Origin: Blattamonas nauphoetae
Taxonomy: Eukaryota; Preaxostyla; Oxymonadida
Direction: 5' to 3'
Length of the DNA stretch: 41,017 bases
Assembly: GCA_033064195.1 (NCBI GenBank)
Contig: JARBJD010000496.1
Coordinates: forward strand, 1-41,017
In this document: positions 19,601 to 31,312 of the stretch, in pieces
Position numbering within the stretch: position 1 is the stretch's first letter
How the letters are laid out: each line of letters starts with the position of its first letter
Program-made: the position numbers and the translations under genes
Notes under the pieces: model-generated
What the model was told of the DNA's origin: nothing
Databases searched by the model: none
What the model saw: only the letters and a program-made list of their open reading frames with translations

Positions 19601-21886
19601 GCAGGGATGGCTTCCAAACATCAGCCAAAGCCTCAGAAAGTTCGACATGATGGACATAACGATGCTCCGTCTCAATACACCAATAGAGTCGTACCGTCCT
19701 CCTGTTGTTGAGAAACGTTGGCAAAACCCAAGGACAAGTGTATTTACAGTCCACCCCACACGGCCTCTGCCAAACTTCTTTTTGCTTGTACCACCGATTC
19801 CAAAAGACACAGCCAGCCAACTCCCGAATATCAAGCTCCCACAGTTTCAGTTCCTTCTCTCAACCAATGATAATCTGGGTGATCCAGCTCAAACACTTCA
19901 GCTGGATGATTCAGATCCAACGAGCCATCTGTATGTCACATTGAACATGGTCCATATGTGGCTCAATGGCTTTAAAATTGGTATTTCTGGGACGAGAGAG
20001 ATAGTTCCAGGAAAAGAGGTTATGCCCAATCAAGGCTTCAAGGATCTTCAAAAGTGGAAGGACGCGAGCATCCCAGTCTGTCCAATGCATGTTCCAATAA
20101 GCTGCTTTGGAAGGCTGCCTGTCTACGTCAATCAGACCTGCTTCTCACAATCCTACATGCGCAGTTGGCTCTTGCCTTCGGGTCAATCTGATTCATCCAC
20201 TGTAACTATTGATTCCCTCAAACGCCTGGGGAAGATGGATCCTCTCGTCTCAGCTGATCTTGCTCTCCTCTACACTCGAATCCCGTGCTTGGAAAGAGCA
20301 AGAGATCAGCGAATATGATCTCCAGTTGTTGATCTCTCTTGTGAATGGGTCACGAAATCACATTTTTGAGATTTTGGAGAATTGTTGTGGGTATCTCGAA
20401 GATCTGTCACGAATTCCCAAAAGAGTCTGTTCTTGACGGAATGGAACAGAGGCTCATCAACGGCTTTTGGGCAGCACAAAAACGATTGAAACCGTTCTTG
20501 GATTGCCTCGAGGGAGACGACAGGGCGTTTGTTGATTTTGAAGAAGACTCCTTTGAGATCAGATGTGTTGAAGATGATGCCCTTTTGGCTCAGTGGAACC
20601 AGAGTCTCCTGATTCCTTGGGTGATGAAAGACGCTCGGGTTAAAGCACAACGCCTTCTAGGAAAGTGTCTCCCCTCTAAAGCATTGCAACAACATGAAAG
20701 GTGGGTCTTGATCGCAGGTATGATGGTCCATGCACCCATTAGCAAATCGGACAAAGACTCTCTCAAATTAGTTGTCGATAAAATCCCCAATGACACGTCC
20801 CGAGAAGAACTCTTGTCTCTTGTGAATCACTATTCGGATGAAATGTCTTGGAATAATCCCGCTCCATGGACACAAACACTGGATAATATCAGAAAGGGAG
20901 GATCACTCAAACAGAGCGACGTCATTTTTTTGCGCAAGTTGTTTTCGAACCCAGCACCGGAACTGGGCAACACAGAAGACCTGGTCAACGAAATCAAACT
21001 TCGTTCAGACCGTTCAACAGCTCAGGAAACGATGATTGCTCTGGTGTGTGGCTATCCAAGACTGTCGGCTGATCTCAGAGACCGAATTAATCCCAAACTT
21101 CATGCTCTCTCAGAAGCCCAACAAGAGGACTTCAAAGCGAAAATCAAAGCTCCGAATCATTCAGATGAAGACAAATTTCCGAATCATTCAGATGAAGACA
21201 CATCTCCGAATCATTCAGATGAAGACACATCATGCCTCTTGACTTTGGTGAATGGTGGAACATCACTGACCTTAAATGAAAGTACTAAATTGAATAAACT
21301 CATTGCATCCTCAACTTTATCCGAAGAAGAAAAGAAAACATTGTACACCCAAGTTTTTCGCACACTCTTCTCAAGCTCTGATACTATGTTGGTGTGGAAT
21401 GACAGCGGTTTGCAAATCTCTACCACTCGTCAAAACATTACAGACATGTTTCAGAGTTTTCGAGACAAGAAGATTTTGGAAAGTCTAGATCCGATTTTGC
21501 TCAAGGATGAAATGAAAAGAATCAGGAGCAGAATTACTGAAACGCAGCTTCTTCTCTTTGAACGTCTCAAAGGGAACCGATTCTCTCGGAAAGACTATAC
21601 AGGTCTTCTTTGTTGTCCGAACGGAGGACAATTGCCTTATTTACCCGCTTTGGATACACTGTTCCCAGACCCGCAAAGTTCACTTACCGGCCCCGATGAG
21701 CAGCTTGATGATGACAGCGACGACTATGATCCCGAATTAACAGTTATGCACCCAGATACTCCACAGCCACTCGTCAAACAACTGTGCTCATCATCTTATG
21801 GAATACCCAGGAAAAATGAGGACGATGTAGATGATGCAAACCTCCCTACGCTGAGAAAACCTGCACAATCGGAGCATCCTCACTGA
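16624..21886 (+). CDS. Spliced Crinkler/RHS-type P-loop NTPase protein, about 1727 aa
   Basis: Exon 1 (16624-17888) has the Walker A motif GTPGMGKS at residues 117-124. After a 29-base intron (17889-17917) come WHVIDD (Walker B position), VLFSSPKGSRW, YVVPKYTPQEEAAF and ELFSFIPRFVLDS. That order (P-loop, W..(I/V)D, SP..., P.(W/Y)...E, G/F.IPR(F/Y)) is the signature of the NTPase shared by Crinkler and retrotransposon-hot-spot proteins. Between Walker A and B, residues 279-400 hold repeated GS/GT.I..GS hexad-like units unlike the usual domain. Two further 25-base introns (20285-20309, 20425-20449) keep the frame through SLVNGSRNHIFEILENC and RLINGFWAAQ to a long acidic tail; they lack pyrimidine tracts, so two frame breaks are the alternative. 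No signal peptide or membrane segment was seen. Cellular role unknown. Confidence 0.68.
21152..21232 (+). repeat. Three 27-bp in-frame tandem repeats
   Basis: CCGAATCATTCAGATGAAGA recurs three times at 27-base spacing, coding PNHSDED plus two variable residues in the linker region of the large NTPase protein. The near identity of the copies points to recent slippage or unequal crossing-over. Confidence 0.9.
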
Positions 21887-22131
21887 TCCTCTTATCAGAA
21901 AGAAAAAGAATTAATAGTCTTGTTTTGGACATTTCACGTGGTGATGACCTGGCTGTATCGTATCTGGTGGACAGATTGAGTGTTTTGATGCGGTAACTCG
22001 TTGTGAATATGCTTGAAATGTTGAGATAACACCTGGTTGCTGTGTCGGGGTCGAGAGCTTTGTGTCTTTGGTTTGATCCGAATCGTGGAAACTTCTCCTG
22101 AGAACCTCAAAAACCGAAGAATCACGAGCCA

Positions 22132-25100
22132 ATGTTAATCATCCTGCTCCTGATCACATTTTTGATCTATGGAAATTCCCCTGCAGATATTCTTCCGTCA
22201 CTGGCCGACTCAATTTTTTCCACGTCAAATGCGGAAGCTAATGATGAACGTGTTGTGCGGTTCCTCCCACTGAAGACATATGAATCGAACACGCTCCTCT
22301 TGCACTCAATGACCGTTTCAATCCACGGTTTATATGAAACTCCGTCGCGCATCGTTGAAGGCGGATCAGCACGTGGAAGCTTGATTGATGTTGTGAACTC
22401 AACGACAACACTCTCACATCTCTGTTTCCATCCGTCAGAAATCCGGTCAGTGAGAGTGGGAATCTCTTCCTTTGTGGAGATAATTGAGAGTGAAGTCTGG
22501 ATTCCTTCCACAGACTCGCCTCTTGAATGCAACTCTGGATTTCTTCATGTTGAACGCAGTTCGTTTGCTTTGATGAACTCCACACAAACAACACCGTCTC
22601 TGGCCACCTCAATGTCATCAGAATCGTCGGTCGTTTTCAGTTCGTGTTCATTTTCTGATTTTGGCGTGTCTGACGATGGTCCGTTCTTTTCAGCACAAAT
22701 GTGTCGAATGTGACGCTTCTGAACATGAAGATGTCGAACATCTCGACAACCCACTCATCACTCGCCCATCACATCTCTAATCGAGTTGGGAATGTGAGCA
22801 TTGTGGGATCATCAGTGAAAAACAGCGAAGATGTTCTGACAAGTGGACTTGTTCCCGGAATGAGTCTCGCAACCTCGTTTTTCGTTGCGAACACGACAAT
22901 CTCGCAGTGTTTCACAAACGCCGTCGACATCACCGAAAACAACACATCCATGACCCAAACAACACTCTCTGCCTCCCACACCTTCATAAACTGCTCATGG
23001 ACATCAACCACATCCTCTCAACACGGAGGAGCGATCTTTTGCGACGGCGTGGGATCGTTGACCATTCTTTCTTGTTCTTTTACCAAATGCACTGCAACTA
23101 CTCCTAACACCTCTTGTGGGGGCGGCTTATTTTTTAGTGGACAATACAAATTTACGTTCTGTCTCAGAAATTCTTATTTTGGTTCATGTTCATCTGCTCA
23201 GCAAGCAGGGTCTCTCTCCTGCACACAACCCTCCTCTCTTGAAATCACCCGAACTAATTTCTCAAAGTCAACATCGGACATTACTATACCAACCACCCAC
23301 CTCAGATTCCCTCCAGCAGGCACCATCCTGTCACATCTTCGCTTCGAGGAAGGACTCGCCCACAGCAGACATGCATCTGCGGGTGCCATTGATTTCGACA
23401 CGATCCTCGGCACTCTGACACACTCCAATCTTCTTTTCAACTCGAACAAGGCGGGACTCGGAGGGGCAATTTCGTATTCTGCGCTGACTGGCTCTGATGT
23501 CTCCTGGTTCAGCTGCATCTTCTTCAACAACACGGCAGGCATTCTGAGACCGATCATCGATGATCCTGGAAGCAGCTGTTCGTTTGGAAATGATCTATTT
23601 TTCTCGAGCAATCAGAAAGAGTGGAACATGACGCTGGCGAGAGAAGGGTCGTTCAGGAACTGCTTCTCGAATTCAGCCATCCCAAAAATCGCCATCGAAG
23701 TGAACGCATCCCTCTCAATCAGATTTCCGACGAACAAAACGCTTCTTTCCGATCTTTTACCAACTCCCAGCCCAATCGTGAGTGTCCGAGATGACGCGAA
23801 TGATGGTGCTGGTTGTGGGATGAATTACTTTCTTCCTTGCAAGACGTTGGGATATGCTGGAAAGAACCAACTGTCTTCGTCAACTGGAGAAGTCCTGGTT
23901 GAGACGGGATTGTATGCAGAGACGATGGGATTTGGAGTGAACACGATGAGTATGACGATCACATCGTTTGGAAACGAGAATCCAGTTTTCGATCTTTCGT
24001 CAGTTCAGGAGACATTCATGACGATCTCGAATGGATTCGACGCAAATCTGAAAAATTTGTCATTCTTCATCGCAAAACACCCACTCATTGAACACAAAGG
24101 AACAGGGAATGTGAACATGGACTCTTGTTTGTTTGTGGGAAGCGGGAATGGAGAAACGATCGCTCCAGGTCTGATCTCGATCTCGACGGGGGCTCTCGCT
24201 GTGATCAACACGAACTTTTCTTCTCTGAAAGTGGGAAGTGGAGGACTTCTGAAATGGGACGCTGCAGAATCTGTCACTCTGGCCAACCTCTTCTTCCTGA
24301 ATTTGGAGACAACACTCTCCGCACCATTCACAATCACTCCAGCCGCGACTCTGTCACTGAGTGGATTGTATTTCGAGAGATGTGTGGGAGCGTCATTCTC
24401 AGATTTTGGAGTCGATCCATCAGCCTTCTCACAAATGACAACCACCGACTCCTTGTTGAGCACAAGCGCAAGCCCTCGAACTCCGCTGAACGATGGCGAA
24501 CAGCTGACACTCTGGCCAAGTTATCAAATGGTTGTGGATGGGAACGAAGGAGTGGACGAGGCGTTCTGTTGGTTCAGCACAAAGAAATGCCGAACACTCA
24601 GCAACCTGATCACTCGATTGGGATCCAATTTCGAAGGAAGGATTCGCGTCGTGAAAGGAAAAATCATGGAAACAAAAATCGAGCCAGTAAACTCACAGAT
24701 CTTGACTGTCACAGGAGAATCACAAACAGAATCCATCATCTGCCTCAAATCGTCAGAAAACAGTCTTATTATCGTTCCATCAGCATCGTCGCTGTCGCTT
24801 TCCTCTCTCACACTGACTCTCCCAAGCGAACAGACACAATCACCATACTTTTCATCCTCAGGAACCCTCCACATCACGTCAGTCAAATTCATTTTCGATT
24901 CTTCAGACGTTCCGCTTTCCGTTGGTCTTTTTTCTGTGAACTCTGGAACTGTTGTTCTGTCTTACTTTGCTCTCTCAATTCCACCGACATCAAAATCTCT
25001 CTTCATTGTCACCGGTGGATTGCTTCATTTGGGTCAGACATGCAAACTCGTGAATCCCTCGTCGGCCACCCACTCCGTCTCTATCTTCTCGCTGTCGTCA

Positions 25101-26801
25101 GGAACACTCAGACTAGACTCTGCGTCTCTCGACTTCTCCAACCGATTCATCTCTTCGCAATCGCTCATCTCCCAAACCGGAGGATCTCTCGCACTTTCTG
25201 GAATGTCGATTGAGAACACGACACGAAGCAGTGGAGATGGAAGTGTCGTCTCGTCCACACTCTCGTCAGGATCTCTCTCAATCGCTAGCAGCTCTTTCTC
25301 GTCGTGTATCTGTTCAGATGGGAAAGGAGGAACACTGATGATCGCTCTTATGTCATCTGGAACTCTGACGATCTCCGACACATCGTTCAAGTCCTGTTCA
25401 TCAACTGGAAATGGAGGAGGAATCTGGATTGATGCAAGTTCGTATGTTGGGTCAGATCCTCCAACACTGCACCGACTCTCATTTGGCCAAAACGAAGAAG
25501 CGAACAGCTGTGGAGAAGATAAGGACGGACGAGATGTGTTTATGGTTGGAGGAACACTGAAAGAGATTGTCACGAAAGAGAAATGGCTGGGAACATTCGA
25601 AACCGCACCTGAATGGACGCTGGTTGGGTTGGATGGACCGTCGGGGGAGAAAGTGGATCTGGCAACGATGCTTCTTCAGACAGTGTTGTTCGTTGGGAAG
25701 AATGGAAACGATGAAAACGGGGATGGGATGACAAACACACCGTTTTTAACACTTCATGGGGGAATAGAGAAGGAGATGGATGAAAATAAGATGATATGGT
25801 TCGAAATCGTGGAATCAGCCGAAATTGGGAAGCGAATTGTGATGGAAGGAGGAATGAGAACAACCATCACACTCTCGAAAAGGGCGAAGGGATCCAAACT
25901 TGTGTGCTCGATCTCAGATACCTCAGATCAACAGGATGGTCAGATTGTTGTTTGTGGACACACACTATCCATACGTGGACTGGAGCTGAACATGAAAGTT
26001 GGTTTTGGGACAGTTTTCGTTGTGGGGAAGGAAGGAAGGGTGGGATTGTGGGAATGCAGTGTGACTGGGGAGAGGGGACTGAAATCGGGACTGGTCCGAG
26101 TCGTGGCAGAAGGAGAGGTGATTATGAACAAAGTTACAATGACTGATATGTCGTTGACTGGAAAGGCGTCGATTGTGGAGATGGCGGGAGGACGAGTGTG
26201 GATGGAAGGAAGCTCTTTCTCTGACGTGACCGTGGCTGGAGGAGGGGTGTTGTGTGGTCGAGTGAGTGGGGGGATGGAAGTGCGGAAGACGTTGTTCACA
26301 GGATGCCGCGGAGAGAGGTTTGGAAGTGTTGTCCGAGTTCGCGCAGCAGGGAGCTCGGTTGTGCTGAGCGAATGCACGTTCCGGGATTGTTGGAGTGGCG
26401 TTAATTTTGGAGAGGTCGAGTGGTCAGTGTGGAGAGTTGGAGGAGGAAGTGTGTTTGTGTGGATGGAAAGAAAGAAGGGAGGGAAGCTGGAATCAGTGGA
26501 TCTGTCTGGAAGCGAGTTCACAAACTGCATTTTGGAGAACACGAACACAACCACAGTGAGCACAGCGAGAGGAAGAGACTGTGTGGGAGGAAGCGGATTC
26601 CTGATCGTTGGAGGAAGGGGACATCGTGTGGACTTGTCTGATGTGTCGGTGTCAGACTGTGTCTGCCGGAATGTTGAGGTTGGGGACAAAAGAGGGTTTT
26701 CGGGAGGAGTTGTGGGGTGGACAGAGAAGGCGGTGCAGACAGACAGGCGAGGAATGAAAGTGAGAGGAAGCGAGGTTGGGATGGTCCAGATTGCGAAATG
26801 A
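22132..26801 (+). CDS. Secreted beta-helix (pectin-lyase-like) surface protein, about 1547 aa
   Basis: It starts with a hydrophobic signal peptide (MLIILLLITFLIYGNS). A 26-base intron (22668-22693, GTCTGA...TTTTCAG) joins SCSFSDFGV to TNVSNVTLLNMK in frame; total length divides by three. The rest is built from short S/T/N-rich strands with recurring turns such as SSFSSCICSDGKGG, TSFKSCSSTGNGGG and CSFTKCTATT, the rung pattern of right-handed parallel beta-helices. A VRDDANDGAGCG...PCKTL segment (about residue 545) and a later VGKNGNDENGDG mark starts of helix blocks. No C-terminal membrane anchor is visible. Large families of such proteins are known in oxymonads and other metamonads, where surface adhesion or carbohydrate contact is presumed. 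Enzyme activity is not evident. Confidence 0.8.
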
Positions 26802-27710
26802 GTGACCATACAGACTCAACACAGTAAAGAACATTCCATGCCAACGAAACAAGAAAAATGAACTAAACCAAACAAACTCCCAGCTTCTTTACACCGAAAG
26901 ACCGGATACGCGTAGGATGTGGATAGCTTCTGCCTCCAGTCATCATCTCAGTTTCTTTCTATTTAATCCATTCAGTTCTCGACCAATTCGATTCCAGGAC
27001 ATACTCTTCATCCGTCTTCATTCTGGTTTCACATCCGATGTTGATTTCTCACCAAACACTCTTTTCTGAAACATTTGTCTCAAGCAGTTTTGTTTTGACG
27101 TGGGAGAGATTTGTTGGTGATATCCACATCACCAAATGATGGGTTGATCATGAACGCTTCAATTATCTTCCAGCTCGACGCACGTGAGAAGTATAATCTT
27201 GTTGAAAAAAATAAAAAGATTTCCATTGACGCTCTTAAACATGAATCGGGTTTTCGAAAAGCAACACGTGGGTGATTCTTATCGACATGTGGCAGATTTT
27301 TTATGATATGTCACCTTCGATCGACTCTTTCCACAGTCCTCCTTAAGGGGTGTTTCTTCGAAAAAGGAAGATAAAACAGTAATTTAGGTGAGGTGAAAAA
27401 GTACTTTGAGTTTTTTTTCGACATAGATTCGGTTTTTGCCACTCGTCAAAATGTCTTGATTGTGGAGGGTGAACAGAAATAGGAGGTGGAAAAGGCTTTT
27501 ATTCAATCAACGTCTTCAACTCATTGATTGTTTTGCGATTTCGTCAAAGAGGTGGCAATTTTTTGGTCATGATCAACCCTTAAAACGAGAGAGGTGACAC
27601 ATCATCAAAAATCACCCATGTCACTCAGAAATAGTGAGCCAAATCCACGCTCAGTTGATTAGTTTCCCCAAAAAAATACGTAGTAGAAGTAATATCTGTG
27701 AGATGAGTGA
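26802..27710. other. Gene-free stretch of about 900 bases
   Basis: No coding frame is convincing. A 13-base inverted pair GGGTTGATCATGA / TCATGATCAACCC lies at about 27141 and 27568, and a weaker inverted similarity around GGGTGATT...TGTCACCT near 27267-27310 and 27590-27632; together they might be a worn MITE, but the arms are too diverged to define. Confidence 0.35.
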
Positions 27711-29333
27711 TTATTGTTTTGAAAAACGATACCCAGAGACGCAATTGCCAAGATGTGGAGGGGGTCGTTGAACTCGAGAGGATGGCTCTCTTGGTGTCAC
27801 TGGATCCGAGAGCAGCTCATCAAAAGGATAATCGTCACTTAAAAGAAGACTGATCGTCGATGGATGGAGATCGGTCTTGGAGAGGGAAACCAATTTCACT
27901 GCGTTCAATTGGGCTGATGTTCAAAAACCGCTGCTCAATCGTTCTAAGTTGTGTTGGACCTGTTGTAATTTCGAATGATGGAGTGACTGGTGCAAACTGT
28001 TTTCTTGCCTCTTTCGGAATTGTATATGATTCAGTATACTTCAGGGAATCCCATTTTGAGGGATCTTCAGTGTGCAGTCCAGTGGCTTCCACTTTTCCAT
28101 TGATTTGGCGATAATTGAGGCAATACACTAAACCATGAAATTCCAGAGTGGGGATGGCTGATGGCTCCGGTGGATTGAAGGCAATGAATGAGTGAGAAGC
28201 ATCAAGGAATCCTTGCTCTTGGACCTGAGTAAAAAAGTGTATGAGTTGCGGAATGGTTGTGATGGTGTTTGTTCCGATGTGGAGTGGACGGTTCTCGTCA
28301 GATCAGCAAAACTCGAATCACAAGGACTTTTACCATGGCATTCCAAGAAGAAATGGAAACTTGTCACTTTTCCTTTTGCTAATGATGCATTTTGAGAGAG
28401 GATCTGGTGAGCAACGGCTTTGTTGCGAAAATGAGAACCTGTGTCAGAGTACCAATGAAGAATTGTTGCATTTTTGATGCGGGGATGTTCATACAGAGAT
28501 TGGAAGGCATGATGGACGAAGAATGAGTCATGGTTGAGATTCTGGGAAAAAAGATGGGTTCGATCTGACTTTATTTCTCCGTCGTCATTGTAATACAATA
28601 TAATCCAGAGGTGGGATATCTCTTGGAACGAGTAGAATTCTCGATTGACTTGTATGTTTCTCAGTGCCAATTTCCAGTTTTCTTTGAAATCTGTTCGGAT
28701 CAAGACCTCTCCTTCTCCCAGAGAAGCTGTCATCTGTTTGAAGAGGGCCCGTTGGACGTCTGCTTGTTGACGATGAACAACCAACAGATCAATTTCTGTC
28801 TCCAGCTCATCAGGGATGATATAGTTTGACTTTTGCATCTGATCTCCTATTTTCTCCAAATAATTCAGCCTGTCGCATTTTCCGCATTGGTCAGTTCTGC
28901 GTTTCATACGACTGATCGGGGCGATCATTGTATAGAAGTGACTCAGCGATATTTTGATATCGGGACTGTCGATTGTGAAACGACGAAACAAGCTCCTTTT
29001 TGTCCCGATTTGTGTCCTTCTCTCCCACTCCCACTTTCGTGCATTGAATGGAGTTGCTTCTCCTTTGACTAATAGATCGATCTGATGCCCAGTTTCATCA
29101 GGTGCAAATGTGTGACTTTCACAATACAACGGCTTTGGGGCAAGAAGTTGGGCAGCACTGCACTCAGAGGTGTTATTGTAGACCCAGTCGAAAATTCTGG
29201 CGCGGTTTTCTGGTCGAATGATATGCGGAGATACGACATGCGGTTGATATTTTGGTTTGTACGAACGATCGCAACGGATTCGATTCGGCTGTCGTAATTC
29301 GTTGGCGGAGAATGTGAATCCATGCTCTCTCAT
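27711..29333 (-). pseudogene. DDE-type DNA transposase with HGKSPCD motif, frameshifted
   Basis: The main frame (ATG at 29333, 401 codons) has a CxxC pair (QCGKCDRL, about residue 150), a candidate first acidic residue in IRTDFKENW (213), HWYSDTGSHFRN (about 294) with the second Asp, and FFLECHGKSPCD (about 330). After about 28270 the sense moves one frame over, giving TQVQEQGFLDASHSF and LEFHGLVYCLNYRQINGK. Near 27845 it shifts again, ending around 27711. So the gene has at least two frameshifts and is dead. Eukaryotic DDE transposases with an SD.G..(F/Y)(R/K)N and HGK..(C)D pairing exist, but I cannot place this one in a named superfamily. No terminal inverted repeats were found. Confidence 0.6.
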
Positions 29334-29822
29334 TCTTTTTGGCGACGAAAAGAGGAATCAATGAAAAGATCAATCAGAAGTCATCGAAAAAGAGGTGTTT
29401 AGATGTCCCTCTTCACCAGAACAGTAAAAGAAGTCCTTTCTGCCGGAACAGATGATTTGTTCGGTTTGAACAACAAGTCCGGGTTTAACACGGGACTATA
29501 ATTGATTGTTGACTTTAAAAAGATGCATTCACACCAGAATAAATTCCAAGGATTTCATCTCTAATTATCATGCCCAAATCGAAGTCGAATAAGAAATATT
29601 TAAAAACTTCAGCAACTGAGTCAAAGCATGTCTCGTTAATAAGTTGGAGGATTCTATGGCACAACGAGACGGGTTCTCCGGGCTTCAAGTCAGAAAATCT
29701 GGGCAAGGTGTCCATTTTCCCGATACTTACTTTTTTTGAGACACATCGGTAAGAATCGCCCACGTCAACTAAAAAGAGCAGTCATTTTGATACTAGGTAA
29801 CTGGTCCCACTTTTTTCTTGAA
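29334..29822. other. Spacer of about 490 bases between transposons
   Basis: No gene, repeat or motif could be supported on either strand. Confidence 0.4.
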
Positions 29823-29824
29823 TA

Positions 29825-29845
29825 GTGAGTTCTTAATGCCGGAAA
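29825..29845 (+). repeat. Terminal inverted repeat, left
   Basis: Reads GTGAGTTCTTAATGCCGGAA plus A; perfect match to the right end, preceded by TA. Confidence 0.88.
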
Positions 29846-29901
29846 ATTACATAAATCCGGATTGCGATGTGTTGTGGTGAAGATTAGTAATTTGCTTTTT
29901 T

Positions 29902-30482
29902 ATGAACAGGGAAGTTAGGGCAGAAATTGTCTGTTTGTTTGCCGAACACGAAGGCCAGATTGGTGCAAATCGAACAGAAATGGTGTGTCGATTCTACACG
30001 CAGCTTAATTTTCGAGCTAAAGATGTGATCCTCCGAGAGCGGAATCAGGAAGAGGAAGCTCCTCCTCTCGTCAAGCTTTAAGATCAAGTGTGGTGGTGTT
30101 GGCACTGAATCCAGAAAGCGACTATACTTCTCGAACGAGGGCCGCATGTAGTGTTTCGTTCAGAAATATCATCTCACAGTACTTACCAGACCACATAACT
30201 GTCGGAGCTGTTGAGAATCGACGAGATTTCATGCGATCGTTCATCCAAGCCACTGATTCCGCCCTTTCACATCGCTCCATCCAACACTCGTTCGAGGGGT
30301 GCGGATTACACCCACTCAACCCTGATATGGATCTTCAGCGAGTGCCAGATAACCCTCCCGATTTTGTCCATTTTCAACAAAACCACCAGCATCTTGTTAA
30401 CATCGACCTCGATACCCTCTTCCATTTTGCATCCGATAATCTAGACAACATTTTCATTCACTCTCTAGTCTGCATTTATTAG
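29902..30482 (+). pseudogene. Remnant of pogo-like DDE transposase (both ends, catalytic core missing)
   Basis: A first frame, 29902-30081, codes 59 residues starting MNREVRAEIVCLFAEHEG, helical and basic like a DNA-binding head. A second frame, 30090-30482, codes SRTRAACSVSFRN, DFMRSFIQATDSALSHRSI and SFEGCGLHPLNPD. The last is the tail pattern of DDE_1/pogo transposases (a...A..t...I..aF...Gi.Pl.p). The region that should carry the DDE residues is absent between them. It must be mobilised in trans, if at all. Confidence 0.6.
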
Positions 30483-31008
30483 TCTGTTTCGAAAAGGAAG
30501 AGTTCTAAAAGTACCTATGAAATGTGAGAAAATTTTTGAAAACTTGAGACAGCAAGCCCCCGTACCACTTCTAAAAAAATTTTGTCTGGTGGATAATTAG
30601 TTGTGAATGAGCATCATTCGGCGGTTGATGACTTGTTTTGGTGCCTCTAGAGGAAATACCACTCGTTTTTTTTCTCTTCTCATTTTCTCACTCTCTAGTC
30701 GTTATATTGAGCGATCGGTGGATTTATTCTGAATAAAAAGGAACAATATGTTGAAAGATTCTAATGGAAATCAGTTTTGAAACCTAGATCGATTTTTCAC
30801 CACTTTTATTGATCTATGATCTATCCAAAAAAAATCACAGATTTATGTAGTCAGAGTCCTCCTCATTCACAAACTTTACAAAAAAACGAGATACTTCGTT
30901 TTTACGAGCTGGGGTACGCTCCCAAGTTTTCAATAATTTTCTCACAAATGGAGAAAGTGCGAAAGTTCACAATTGTGGGTTCGCACTTTTATTCCGGCTT
31001 TTTGTAAG

Positions 31009-31029
31009 TTTCCGGCATTAAGAACTCAC
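31009..31029 (-). repeat. Terminal inverted repeat, right
   Basis: Reverse complement of 29825-29845, followed by TA at 31030-31031. Confidence 0.88.
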
Positions 31030-31139
31030 TATATGGCTACGATCACGTCAAAATTGTGGAAAACTACGAGATCTAATTTTTACATGGATGTTGAAAACAA
31101 AATGGAACAAAGATCAATGTCATGGAACACTTCTCCTTA

Positions 31140-31312
31140 ATGTGGGTGAGCCTGAGGCTCAGACTATCCTTGGCATCCTGGACCCTTATTCGTGAGTTGG
31201 CGTCTCAGAAATGTGGAAAGGCTGTCAATTGTGGTTGGCATCGAGGTTTCATAAACAGACACAAAAATGAAATCGAACTCATGATACTCGAACCCAAAGA
31301 ACATAGGGGGTC
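31140..31312 (+). pseudogene. N-terminal (CENP-B/Tc5-type HTH) piece of a pogo-like transposase
   Basis: The segment CGKAVNCGWHRGFINRHK followed by EIELMILEPKEHR matches the second helix-turn-helix of CENP-B/pogo-type transposases (W..RF..RH..L....p...R). It stops abruptly near 31312. The expected continuation, RLMLNPLDIEKFKQK, appears about 2 kb further right at 33312, with a mariner copy between. It is therefore probably the front of the transposase whose core is at 33291-34152. Confidence 0.5.

Larger units (their letters stand above)
29825..31029 (+). mobile_element. 1205-bp DNA transposon with TA target sites, internally deleted
   Basis: Perfect 21-bp ends (29825-29845 and 31009-31029 inverted, GTGAGTTCTTAATGCCGGAA) continue as imperfect repeats for about 20 more bases, including a second CCGG. 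TA dinucleotides flank both ends (29823-29824, 31030-31031), the target preference of the Tc1/mariner/pogo group. The interior keeps only the two ends of a transposase. From 30483 to 30990 there is AT-rich DNA without a gene. Confidence 0.82.

Noticed and set aside
24125-25213. Long plus-strand open frame of 362 codons in a second frame
   Set aside because: It lies wholly inside the beta-helix gene; its product is Arg/His-rich without family features, an overlap artefact of the composition.
25940-26809. Minus-strand open frame of 289 codons
   Set aside because: Antisense to the G-rich end of the beta-helix gene; the Pro/Thr/Ser-rich product is what the complement of GGA/GTG codons gives.
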